From positions 1-14,197 of the forward strand of contig JABABY010000030.1 of the NCBI GenBank assembly GCA_014237955.1: DNA of 14,197 nucleotides, written 5' to 3'. The position numbers and the translations under genes were made by a program. Below the pieces are notes generated by a model, which saw nothing but the letters and a program-made list of their open reading frames with translations, had not been told where the DNA came from and searched no databases. Numbering within the stretch: position 1 is the stretch's first letter; each line of letters begins with the position of its first letter. Shown here piece after piece: positions 7,614-14,197 of the stretch. The DNA is from Planctomycetota bacterium. Lineage in GTDB: Bacteria; Planctomycetota; Planctomycetia; Pirellulales; UBA7805.

Positions 7614-9872
7614 ATGCGACTGACACTCAGGACCCTGTTAGCCTACCTCGATAATATTTTAGATCCCAAAGATCGCGAGGTTTTATCGGAAAAAATTCGA
7701 ACAAGTGATTTTGCTCAGACGCTTGTTCAGCGAATGCGCACCGTTCTCAATGACTCAGATCTAAGTGCCGCTGAGTTGGTGGGCCGTGGATTGGGCCAAG
7801 ATCCTAACTCCGTTGCTGAGTATCTAGATAATACAATGTCTCCTGAGCAACTCGAAGAATTTGAACGGCAATGTTTGGATAGTGGTACTAACGCCAATAT
7901 GCAGTTAGCTGAAGTTATGTCCTGCCATCATGTGCTCGCGATGATTTTGAGTGAACCGGCGCAGTTTGATGCCGCCTCTCGTGAACGAATGTATCGATTG
8001 GGAATGTCAACATCCTCTGGTGATGAGGAGGCAGTAGCAGGCACTTTTCGCGGTGAATCCCACAGTCCACAAGCCGAAGAAACGTTGCCCCAGGTGCCGG
8101 AGGAGTTTTCTGGTTCGATCCAGGAATCGACCGTTGGAGTTGAAGGCGAAGACGCTGTAGATGCAGCGTATGATTCCAAGATTCCCGAATATCTCCGAGG
8201 AGAAAAGTCTAGTAAGCGATTCATCCCAATGACCGTGACCGCCCTGGTGGCGGCTTGTGTCACGCTCGGTATTCTCCAGATGTTCAACTACAATAAAGCG
8301 TCAAACCAAAAACAGATTTCCCAAAACGAGAGCGGACCCCTAGAAGAAAAAAGCCCCGACAAAAAAACCGTGGATGCCGAGATCGCCGACCCAAATGATC
8401 CGGTAGTGCCAAAAAATGGAACAGCCCCCGTGGCCGACTCTTCACCAGAAGTCGAACCATCAGTCGTTCCGGCAGTCGCGGGGAAGGAGGACCTGGACGC
8501 CGATGCCTCACCGCCAACTGTTGCAGCAGACTCGAGTGGTGTCCCACAGAATAGAAAAAAGAACGCTGCCTCGGTTTCGGATGGAAATGAAACTGCAAAT
8601 GGTGACAACAAGGCAGAACCAAAGCAAGCATCGTCTGAAAGCCCCGCAGAACCAGTAACGGAACCAGCCGATCAACCGCCTTCCGGCGACACTGATGACA
8701 CTGATGACACAGGTGATGCTCAGGTGCCCCGGGAAGCGGTGCCGATGGGAAAGCTTCTATCGCAGGATCAGATTTTGCTCGCGACACCAGATAGTTTTGA
8801 TGGCCTCAAGCGAGTTCCCTTTAGAGACCAACTCAAAAGCGGACAACAATTAATTGGTCTACCCACATTCCGGCCGGAGATTAGCCTTGGTTTGATGACG
8901 ATTGAAATAAACGGCGGCACCATGATGACATTACTGGACATGGACGAAGAAGATCTCCCGGAAATAAAGGTGCACTGTGGACAAATTCTTATTCGCCCCA
9001 ATGTGCCAAATGCTCAATTGCGTTTACGTGTGGATCCGCAGACGACAATTACATTTACTCTGGGTGAAACAGCGGCGAAGATGGGCCTCGACGTGTGTCG
9101 TAAGAGGACCAACGGCAGAGATCCGGCGGAGGAACCACTTGCCTATTTAATTAACGTTTATGCACTCGAAGGCAACGTTGGTTGGCAGACAGACGAGGCC
9201 AATGGAGTTATTCCGGCCAATGGGCGACAGTCTTTTGTGGACTCCAATCCCACATCAAGTCAATCTCCCCCCAGTCTGCCGCCATGGCTTGATGGGATTG
9301 AGATTACAGATCTTGAACGACGGGCCCAACCACGGATTGAGCAGATGGTGATACCGGACCGCAGTGTTAAAATCAGGTTGGCGGAATTGGCCGAAGCGAA
9401 ACGTTCGGAAATAAAGCAGTTGGCAATGCGCTGTAGTGCACACATAGGATATTATGACCCATTAGTAGAATCGTTTGGGAAAAAAGAATTTTCACGATGG
9501 TGGGACATGTATGCCGAGGAGCTTCATGAGGCCGCTGGCCGTAGCCCTCAGGCCGCGCAACGCCTGCTTGAGACCCTTGAGCGGTTGAGGGGAAATGATG
9601 CCTTCGAGCTTTATCGCATGTTTTGGGGTTATAGCGACGAAGGACTACAAAATAACGGCGAAGCGGGAGAACTGGTTGGCTTTCTCGATCATGACGAGTT
9701 GGACTACCGTGTACTGAGTAATTGGAATCTTAAAAGAATTACCGGTTTGGGATCGCAATACCGCCCAGATCACTCCGAGCAAAAGCGTAACAAGTATGCT
9801 GAGCGGTGGAGGAAGCGTCTAAATACAGGAGAGATTAAACACAAGCTAGAAATCCCAGCGACGCAAAACTGA
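7614..9872 (+). CDS. Single-pass membrane protein with duplicated N-terminal module and FecR-like outer domain
   Basis: A 752-residue protein. The N-terminus MRLTLRTLLAYLD, then PNSVAEYLDN, AEVMSCHH and RERMY (to about 128), matches a block I recall at the start of many planctomycete membrane proteins. Within it AYLDNILDP (10-18) and EYLDNTMSP (69-77) look like two copies of one module, similar in layout to anti-sigma-factor N-terminal domains but without the usual zinc ligands. One membrane helix lies at about 204-224 (IPMTVTALVAACVTLGILQM). Residues 230-375 are a low-complexity Asp/Glu/Pro/Ser/Ala linker. Residues about 420-545 look beta-rich and FecR-like, ending YALEGNVGWQ and IPANGRQSF. 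Residues 560-752 are helical and unassigned. The likely topology is N-terminus inside and the large domain outside. The ATG at 7614 has GAAGGA (7603-7608) 5 bases upstream. A cell-surface sensing or anti-sigma role is inference only. Confidence 0.8.
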   Translation: MRLTLRTLLAYLDNILDPKDREVLSEKIRTSDFAQTLVQRMRTVLNDSDLSAAELVGRGLGQDPNSVAEYLDNTMSPEQLEEFERQCLDSGTNANMQLAEVMSCHHVLAMILSEPAQFDAASRERMYRLGMSTSSGDEEAVAGTFRGESHSPQAEETLPQVPEEFSGSIQESTVGVEGEDAVDAAYDSKIPEYLRGEKSSKRFIPMTVTALVAACVTLGILQMFNYNKASNQKQISQNESGPLEEKSPDKKTVDAEIADPNDPVVPKNGTAPVADSSPEVEPSVVPAVAGKEDLDADASPPTVAADSSGVPQNRKKNAASVSDGNETANGDNKAEPKQASSESPAEPVTEPADQPPSGDTDDTDDTGDAQVPREAVPMGKLLSQDQILLATPDSFDGLKRVPFRDQLKSGQQLIGLPTFRPEISLGLMTIEINGGTMMTLLDMDEEDLPEIKVHCGQILIRPNVPNAQLRLRVDPQTTITFTLGETAAKMGLDVCRKRTNGRDPAEEPLAYLINVYALEGNVGWQTDEANGVIPANGRQSFVDSNPTSSQSPPSLPPWLDGIEITDLERRAQPRIEQMVIPDRSVKIRLAELAEAKRSEIKQLAMRCSAHIGYYDPLVESFGKKEFSRWWDMYAEELHEAAGRSPQAAQRLLETLERLRGNDAFELYRMFWGYSDEGLQNNGEAGELVGFLDHDELDYRVLSNWNLKRITGLGSQYRPDHSEQKRNKYAERWRKRLNTGEIKHKLEIPATQN
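8688..8714. repeat. 9-base tandem repeat in the acidic linker
   Basis: GACACTGAT occurs twice exactly (8688-8696, 8697-8705), followed by the variant GACACAGGT (8706-8714). It encodes DTD-DTD-DTG in the flexible acidic linker of the 752-residue membrane protein. It is in frame, so changes in copy number would only alter linker length. Confidence 0.8.
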
Positions 9873-9879
9873 ATTTCTA

Positions 9880-10755
9880 TTACGAAGAGGTGTTTTGCAC
9901 TTCTTCGACAGCCACCACGCGATGAAAATGGAGCTGGACTTCCCCGGAAACAACCCGGCGCACGCCCTCCAATAGACAGCGAGGCTCATTTTCCTGCTCT
10001 CCGATATGAATGACTTCTCCCAGCTTAGTGCCGGGCGATACTTCAAAGGTTGATTGATAAATAATTTGGTTTCCCGCATCCAGTTCTGGGACAATAAAGT
10101 GGCAGGTTGCACCGTAGGTCAGCATGTTGCTTGAATAAGCGGTGTGATAGGGTCGCAATCCTGGAAACCCCGGCAAGAGTCCGTGGTGGAGGTTAATAAT
10201 GCGGCCTCCTGCAAAGGTCCAGCAAAGCTCCGGTGGCAAAATCCGCATGTATCGGGCGAGCACGATGTAATCAATATTACCCGCATCCAGCAAGGCGGTC
10301 ATCCTCTCGTCATCGGCACATCCTTGTTCGTCCCCGATCAAATGCCAGGGTACATCAAAGGTTTCCGCCAGATCGTGGCAGGTATTGCGGTTACTAATCA
10401 TCATCGCTGGATCGGCAGAGATATTCCCATCACGAATATTTTGTAAAAGGACTCTCGCCGGCTCAGATCGGTGGGTAACACAAATCGCAAGCCGTGGACG
10501 CTCGGTTCTGAGTTCCGGCGACCAAACACGGATGATCAACCCCTTGAGCTTGCCAATTTCAGCCATCGTCTTCGAAAGACTCTCATACTGGCTAGCCTCC
10601 AAGTGAATTCGCAGCATCATGGCGAACTGACTTGCCTCATCACGATCATACATCTGGATTTCGGCAATATTGGCGCCCTGCCCCGTGACATAATGGATAA
10701 TTGGGTCAGCCAGACCACAGTGATCGGGGCCTAGTGCTGTAATAATAATCTGCAT
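9880..10755 (-). CDS. purU: Formyltetrahydrofolate deformylase PurU
   Basis: The predicted enzyme hydrolyses 10-formyltetrahydrofolate to formate and tetrahydrofolate, balancing one-carbon pools. The 291 residues match PurU length. The N-terminal ACT domain (about 1-80) starts MQIIITALGPDHCGL. The formyltransferase-fold domain follows, with MISNRN (119-124) and LARYMRILPPELC (166-178). The catalytic set is present: Asn188 and His190/His191 in IINLHHGLLPGF, and Asp226 in PELDAGNQII. Two details differ from the usual PurU consensus: HHG in place of HHS, and AGNQII where a proline normally follows the glycine. I chose the ATG at 10755, which begins at the ACT domain and has AAGAG 6 bases upstream. 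A longer frame from 10794 adds 13 non-conserved residues. The gene ends in tandem stops TAA TAG and converges on the 752-residue protein gene with a 7-base gap. Confidence 0.88.
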   Translation of the reverse strand: MQIIITALGPDHCGLADPIIHYVTGQGANIAEIQMYDRDEASQFAMMLRIHLEASQYESLSKTMAEIGKLKGLIIRVWSPELRTERPRLAICVTHRSEPARVLLQNIRDGNISADPAMMISNRNTCHDLAETFDVPWHLIGDEQGCADDERMTALLDAGNIDYIVLARYMRILPPELCWTFAGGRIINLHHGLLPGFPGLRPYHTAYSSNMLTYGATCHFIVPELDAGNQIIYQSTFEVSPGTKLGEVIHIGEQENEPRCLLEGVRRVVSGEVQLHFHRVVAVEEVQNTSS

Positions 10756-10981
10756 GCGTAACTCTTCGCGATCCGCGTGGACGAATATCCCCAAATTTGG
10801 GTCGTGGATGTTGAGGAACTTTTATGACTGGCTAATTGGTTCTCGGATTGTAACAGGTACAGTCCCAATGGACATACGGTTATCTATCGGACGACTGGCC
10901 AATAGCATTCAATTTTGTTAGGCTATCAGCCAATTTCTTTCCAGGCGAATTGTTTACCTTACTTTCCATATTAGCGATAGC

Positions 10982-10987
10982 GAGAGG
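10982..10987 (+). promoter_or_regulatory. Ribosome binding site of the YkgJ-family gene
   Basis: GAGAGG lies 8 bases before the ATG at 10996. This favours that ATG over the GTG at 10990, which would leave only 2 bases, and over the ATG at 10999. Confidence 0.6.
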
Positions 10988-10995
10988 TAGTGTGT

Positions 10996-11439
10996 ATGAT
11001 GGCGCTCCTGAAAAAGAAACCCGATCGCAGTGAGATTGCAGCAGATCAAGTGCTTTGCGAATTTTGTTCCGGCAAGTGCTGCAAATATTTTGCGCTACCG
11101 ATCGACACTCCCGAAAAATGGAAGGATTACGAATTTATCCGTTGGTACATGATGCATGGAGAGACGACCATCTTCTGCGAAGATGATGATTGGTACCTGA
11201 TGGTTCACAATGAGTGCGATCACTTGGGAAGTGATAATCGTTGCGGTATCTATGCAGAGCGCCCAAAAATTTGCCGAGACTATACGACGAAGGAATGTGA
11301 GTACGAAGACGATTGGACGTACGACCACTACTGGGAGACCGCCGAGCAAATGAAAGATTATATGGATGCTGTGTTGCCCACGAAAAGAGGGGCGAGCATC
11401 CGGAGTCCGCAGCCACCATTAATGCCGGTGCTCGGCTAA
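10996..11439 (+). CDS. YkgJ-family cysteine-cluster protein
   Basis: A 147-residue soluble protein of the YkgJ/CxxCxxCC family (putative zinc or iron chelating domain). Nine cysteines are visible. The N-terminal cluster is CEFCSGKCC (21-29), with Cys61 alone, then C74, C83, C93 and C101 in HNECDHLGSDNRCGIYAERP and KICRDYTTKEC. The RCGIYxxRPxxCR signature (82-94) is the most typical family element. The biochemical role of the family is not settled; metal or cluster binding is inferred from the cysteines. The C-terminal 20 residues are Pro-rich and probably disordered. It is the first gene of a tight pair: its TAA ends 8 to 17 bases before hisS, depending on the hisS start, so expression is probably coupled. 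The 240 bases upstream, shared with purU, contain two near-identical copies of GACTGGCYAAT (10826-10836, 10893-10903) but no clear promoter. Confidence 0.85.
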   Translation: MMALLKKKPDRSEIAADQVLCEFCSGKCCKYFALPIDTPEKWKDYEFIRWYMMHGETTIFCEDDDWYLMVHNECDHLGSDNRCGIYAERPKICRDYTTKECEYEDDWTYDHYWETAEQMKDYMDAVLPTKRGASIRSPQPPLMPVLG

Positions 11440-11445
11440 AGACGT

Positions 11446-11451
11446 AGGTGA
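11446..11451 (+). promoter_or_regulatory. Shine-Dalgarno site that may set the hisS start
   Basis: AGGTGA matches the anti-Shine-Dalgarno core exactly and lies 5 bases before a TTG at 11457. It overlaps the GTG at 11448, which has no good site of its own. This points to a TTG start for hisS. Confidence 0.5.
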
Positions 11452-12791
11452 CGCCATTGTCATTGATTCCACCACGCACGCTCAAAGGTTTTCGTGACCA
11501 TCTTCCGGAAACGATGCTTCTTCGAGAGAAGATCGTCGGAATAGCGCGGCGTATCTACCAAGCCTATGGCTATGCGCCTATCGATACCCCGGCACTTGAG
11601 TATGAGGAAATATTGCTTGGTAAGGGCAGTGCGGAAACAGACAAGCAACTCTACTGCTTTGAAGATCATGGTGGGCGTCGGGTGGGAATGCGTTTTGATT
11701 TGACCGTACCCCTGGCACGGTTTGCCGCCCAACATATAGGCAATTTAGGGACTCCTCTGAAACGATATCAGATTGCTACTGTCTGGCGGGGCGAAAATAC
11801 CCAACGCGGCCGCTATCGCGAGTTTATGCAATGCGATTTTGATACGATTGGAACCCAAAGTATCGTCGCAGACATTGAAACTGCTTTAGTCATTCATGAT
11901 TTGCTGCTCGCAATAGGTTTTGACCGCTTTACAATCTGCATTAATAACCGAAAAATTTTGACGGGAATTTTAGAAACTCTAGGCCTCGTGGACCGAGCGA
12001 CGGACATTCTCAGGTCGTTAGACAAACTTGCTAAAATTGGTCGAGAGAGAACCGCAGGTGAAATGGTAGAAGGATGTGGCTTGGACCACAAACAGGCGGA
12101 TCAAATTTTGGCACTATCAGATCTTACGGGATCAAATGAAGAGATCCTCGATCAAGTAGAAAAGCTCACCGCCGATAGCCCTACTGGCCTTGAGGGAACG
12201 GCCCAACTTCGCCAGGTTGTCTCGGCCCTTGCAGCAGCAGATGTACCCAGCTCTCGGGTGCGACTCGATGTTTCCATTGCCCGGGGTTTGGATTACTACA
12301 CAGGCACTATTTACGAAACATTTCTGGACGCATTACCCGATATTGGCAGTGTTTGTTCGGGTGGCCGATACGACAATTTAGCAGGACTGTATACGCGAAC
12401 CGCGTTGCCCGGGGTTGGGGCATCCCTTGGGCTTGATCGCCTGTTGGCCGCCATGGAAGAGGTCGGCATGGTTGAGAAAGCGAGTACGCCTGCCGAAGTG
12501 TTTATCGTCTATTTTGATGCCGAGCGACTCAATGATTATCTGAAGTTAGCCGCCGATTTACGTGCCGCCGGACTCCGGGTCGAATTGTATGGTGAGCCTA
12601 AAAAAATAGGCCAGCAGCTAAAGTATGCAGATCGACGAGGGCACCGTTTAGCAGTTGTTGCAGGCAGTCGCGAGTTTGAGAGCGGCACATGCCAGCTCAA
12701 AGATCTCCGCAGTGGACAATCTCTAGCGCTTTCGTTGGTCGGGGGTCCAGATGAATTGGTTGCGACGATCCGCAAACAATTGGCGGAATAG
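11448..12791 (+). CDS. hisS: Histidyl-tRNA synthetase
   Basis: Class II aminoacyl-tRNA synthetase that charges tRNA-His in the cytoplasm. From the GTG at 11448 it has 447 residues. Motif 1 lies around 28-50. Motif 2 is at about 106-131 (RYQIATVWRGEN and GRYREFMQCDFD). The histidine-binding motifs are ARGLDYYTG (278-286) and CSGGRYDNL (303-311), and motif 3 is GVGASLGLDRL (322-332). The anticodon-binding domain fills 348-447. The ATP-site stretch RFDLTVPLAR (82-91) and the RGRYREFMQCDFD form resemble eukaryotic and archaeal HisRS, not the RPEGT form of E. coli, so this belongs to the other bacterial HisRS subgroup. The Shine-Dalgarno site AGGTGA at 11446-11451 favours a TTG at 11457, which would shorten it by 3 residues. 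It follows the YkgJ-family gene closely and converges on the TIGR03067-like gene 13 bases away. Confidence 0.95.
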   Translation: MTPLSLIPPRTLKGFRDHLPETMLLREKIVGIARRIYQAYGYAPIDTPALEYEEILLGKGSAETDKQLYCFEDHGGRRVGMRFDLTVPLARFAAQHIGNLGTPLKRYQIATVWRGENTQRGRYREFMQCDFDTIGTQSIVADIETALVIHDLLLAIGFDRFTICINNRKILTGILETLGLVDRATDILRSLDKLAKIGRERTAGEMVEGCGLDHKQADQILALSDLTGSNEEILDQVEKLTADSPTGLEGTAQLRQVVSALAAADVPSSRVRLDVSIARGLDYYTGTIYETFLDALPDIGSVCSGGRYDNLAGLYTRTALPGVGASLGLDRLLAAMEEVGMVEKASTPAEVFIVYFDAERLNDYLKLAADLRAAGLRVELYGEPKKIGQQLKYADRRGHRLAVVAGSREFESGTCQLKDLRSGQSLALSLVGGPDELVATIRKQLAE

Positions 12792-12804
12792 AGGATGGAA
12801 TGAA

Positions 12805-13302
12805 TTATTTTTGTTTCTTGGCTGTCGTTGCAGGTTGTGTGCCAACCCGCTTCCAGACCTGATAGGTCTGATCTCCACTTTGAAATTGTGTGGGCCGAGC
12901 AAGACCGGGTTGGCAATAGCAGCGACGAAGCGTATCGGCACTTATCGCGTAGATCCCTTTGATTTCACGTCCATCGGGCAGCGTGACATCGAACGCTTTG
13001 GGATTTTGATTGGGGTATAACTGGAACGTATAGTTTGCATCAACTTTCTGCGCCCCAATTTGCAGTATTAGGTGGTACCGATTTCCTGTAACAACCCGAA
13101 TTCCTCTGCGCTGCGCTTTTAGTAGGCGATTGACATTTCCATCACGATAATAAACAAAATCTTCTAATTTCCACTTGCCCTGCATCAGGATCAGATCCTC
13201 CTGGACTGCTTCACGTCTGCCGTTGTCTCCCTTGGCTTCAGAGAACAAGACAAGTGAGGCAAGCAGAATGACACAAGCCCAAAGAAAAGCAAATTTACTC
13301 AT
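12805..13302 (-). CDS. TIGR03067-like planctomycete secreted protein
   Basis: A 165-residue protein with a clear signal peptide: basic MSK, hydrophobic core about 5-20, likely cleavage after SEA (21-23). The mature part has the hallmarks of the planctomycete TIGR03067 domain: LMQGKWKLEDF (39-49) at the start, and GIYAISADTLRRCYCQPGLARPTQF (116-140) near the end, where the family has GIY...DTL..C....G..RPT.F. The fold is probably a small beta-barrel; function is unknown. Planctomycete genomes usually carry many copies. The start at ATG 13302 places MSK before the signal peptide; an in-frame ATG at 13314 would add four residues, and neither has a strong Shine-Dalgarno site. It lies downstream of groEL but after its terminator, so it probably has its own promoter. 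It converges on hisS. Confidence 0.82.
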   Translation of the reverse strand: MSKFAFLWACVILLASLVLFSEAKGDNGRREAVQEDLILMQGKWKLEDFVYYRDGNVNRLLKAQRRGIRVVTGNRYHLILQIGAQKVDANYTFQLYPNQNPKAFDVTLPDGREIKGIYAISADTLRRCYCQPGLARPTQFQSGDQTYQVWKRVGTQPATTAKKQK

Positions 13303-13349
13303 CGGAGAACCCATCTGCCCATTCTACCAAAAATAGTAGCGTGCCAATC

Positions 13350-13385
13350 AAAAAGGCCCCGCGGTCACGAGAGACCAGGGGGCCT
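13350..13385 (-). terminator. Intrinsic terminator of groEL
   Basis: In minus-strand RNA the order is AGGCCCC, CU, GGUC, loop of six, GACC, GC, GGGGCCU, then four more U residues. The outer stem is 7 bp (13354-13360 with 13379-13385) and the inner stem is 4 bp (13363-13366 with 13373-13376), separated by a 2x2 internal loop. It lies 52 bases after the groEL stop codon. The T-run occurs only on the minus strand, so it terminates groEL transcription before the TIGR03067-like gene. Confidence 0.9.
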
Positions 13386-13437
13386 ATGAAAAAGGACATC
13401 AAAGAACCTAGATGTCTGTTTCATTTGCTAGAATCGT

Positions 13438-14197
13438 TTAGTACATATCATAATCACCACCGTGGCCACTGCCGCCCTTTTTATCATCCTTGGGCCTTTC
13501 GGCAATCAACGCATCACTGGTTAAGAGGAGCGTAGAAACACTCGATGCGTTCTGAAGTGCGGTGCGTGTGACCTTGGTGGGATCAATCACGCCTGCCTGG
13601 ACCAGGTCTTCGTAGGTGTCGGTGGCTGCGTTGTATCCACTATTTCCCTCTTCTTGGGCCACTCTCTCACAAACAATGCCACCATCCTCGCCAGAATTGT
13701 TGGCAATCGAGACCAGCGGAGATCGGCACGCACGGATGACAATGTTGTACCCAACCTCTTCATCCTGAGAAAGACCTTTAGCAGAAACGGCATTGGACGC
13801 ACGAAGTAAGGCAACTCCACCACCCGGCAAAATACCTTGTTCCACAGCAGCGCGCGTCGCGTGCAGTGCATCTTCAACACGAGCCTTCTTCTCTTTCATT
13901 TCACTTTCGGTTGCCGCACCGACGTTTACCTTTGCAACACCACCGGATAATTTAGCCAACCGTTCCTCAAGTTTTTCTCGATCATAGTCACTCGTTGCAT
14001 TTTCGATTTCTCGTCGTATTTGGTCGATGCGCGATTTGATGTCCTGGCTCTTGCCGGCACCCTCGATGATCGTGCAATTGTCCTTATCGACAATAATCTT
14101 TTTTGCCTGTCCGAGATCGGTAATGGGTAAATTATCGAGCTTGATTCCCAAATCTTCAAAGACAGCCACGCCCCCGGTCAGAATAGCGAGATCTTCC
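13438..14197 (-). CDS. groEL: Chaperonin GroEL, C-terminal part (cut by window edge)
   Basis: About 252 C-terminal residues of the 60-kDa chaperonin that folds proteins in the cytoplasm with GroES. The frame is open through base 14197, so the gene continues beyond the window. Visible hallmarks are EDLAILTGG at the edge, the apical to intermediate-domain sequence VNVGAATESEMKEKK, VEDALHATRAAVEQG with the ATPase aspartate equivalent to E. coli Asp398, ILPGGGVALLRA, and the equatorial SGYNAATDTYEDLVQAG and VIDPTKVTRTALQNASSV. The tail is GGSGHGGDYDMY. It lacks the GGM repeats of most housekeeping GroEL proteins, which suggests one of several paralogues, as is common in planctomycetes. A strong intrinsic terminator follows. 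Any groES gene or CIRCE element would lie outside the window. Confidence 0.97.
   Translation of the reverse strand, partial: EDLAILTGGVAVFEDLGIKLDNLPITDLGQAKKIIVDKDNCTIIEGAGKSQDIKSRIDQIRREIENATSDYDREKLEERLAKLSGGVAKVNVGAATESEMKEKKARVEDALHATRAAVEQGILPGGGVALLRASNAVSAKGLSQDEEVGYNIVIRACRSPLVSIANNSGEDGGIVCERVAQEEGNSGYNAATDTYEDLVQAGVIDPTKVTRTALQNASSVSTLLLTSDALIAERPKDDKKGGSGHGGDYDMY

Noticed and set aside
8688..8714. Short tandem repeat as a possible CRISPR or mobile-element mark
   Set aside because: It is a 9-base in-frame repeat encoding acidic linker residues, without spacers or flanking mobile genes.
8284..8787. 167-residue open frame antisense to the 752-residue protein gene
   Set aside because: It covers only the low-complexity acidic linker; its His/Pro/Arg-rich composition is what the complement of that biased sequence would give.
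10756..10794. Longer N-terminus for PurU, starting at 10794
   Set aside because: The added 13 residues precede the ACT domain start. The ATG at 10755 has a purine-rich site at good spacing.
10826..10903. Two near-identical GACTGGCYAAT sequences between purU and the YkgJ-family gene, as regulator sites
   Set aside because: Ten matches in 11 bases for two copies at irregular spacing is too weak to claim a regulatory site; noted only in the gene entry.
13350..13385. The GC-rich hairpin as a bidirectional terminator
   Set aside because: The T-run exists only on the minus-strand side, and no plus-strand gene ends just upstream of it.

Overview
The window looks like ordinary chromosome from a member of the Planctomycetota, most likely Pirellulales-like, with moderate GC. 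The assignment rests on family content recognised from memory, not on a search: a secreted TIGR03067-type protein, a DUF6677-type membrane protein followed by a small two-helix membrane protein, and a single-pass protein with the planctomycete N-terminal block beginning MRLTLRTLLAYLD. Many starts have no visible Shine-Dalgarno site and several genes seem to use GTG or TTG, which also fits the phylum. I see no tRNA, rRNA, CRISPR array, insertion sequence or prophage gene.

Layout. Bases 1-211 lie downstream of trkH and hold a strong inverted repeat plus an open frame that runs off the left edge. From 212 to 7235 everything is on the minus strand. In transcription order these are a TPR protein, a DUF6677-like membrane protein, a small membrane protein, a large secreted protein with a permuted NlpC/P60 (papain-like) amidase core, and the K+ uptake pair trkA and trkH. 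A 378-base AT-rich divergent intergenic region (7236-7613) separates the TPR gene from a plus-strand gene for a 752-residue single-pass membrane protein. That gene converges, with only 7 bases between stops, on minus-strand purU. purU is divergent from a compact plus-strand pair: a YkgJ-type cysteine-cluster protein and hisS. hisS converges, 13 bases apart, on a minus-strand TIGR03067-like secreted protein. The right edge holds the C-terminal part of a minus-strand groEL with a textbook intrinsic terminator.

Function. TrkA and TrkH should form one K+ uptake system (NAD-binding regulatory ring plus membrane channel subunit). PurU links one-carbon folates to formate. HisS charges tRNA-His and GroEL folds proteins. 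The remaining products are lineage-typical proteins of unknown role, mostly membrane or exported. I found no convincing new defence or mobile system. The points most worth a second look are the 752-residue membrane protein (duplicated degenerate N-terminal module plus FecR-like outer domain), the permuted amidase embedded in a long planctomycete-type protein, and the eukaryote/archaea-like signature of HisS.
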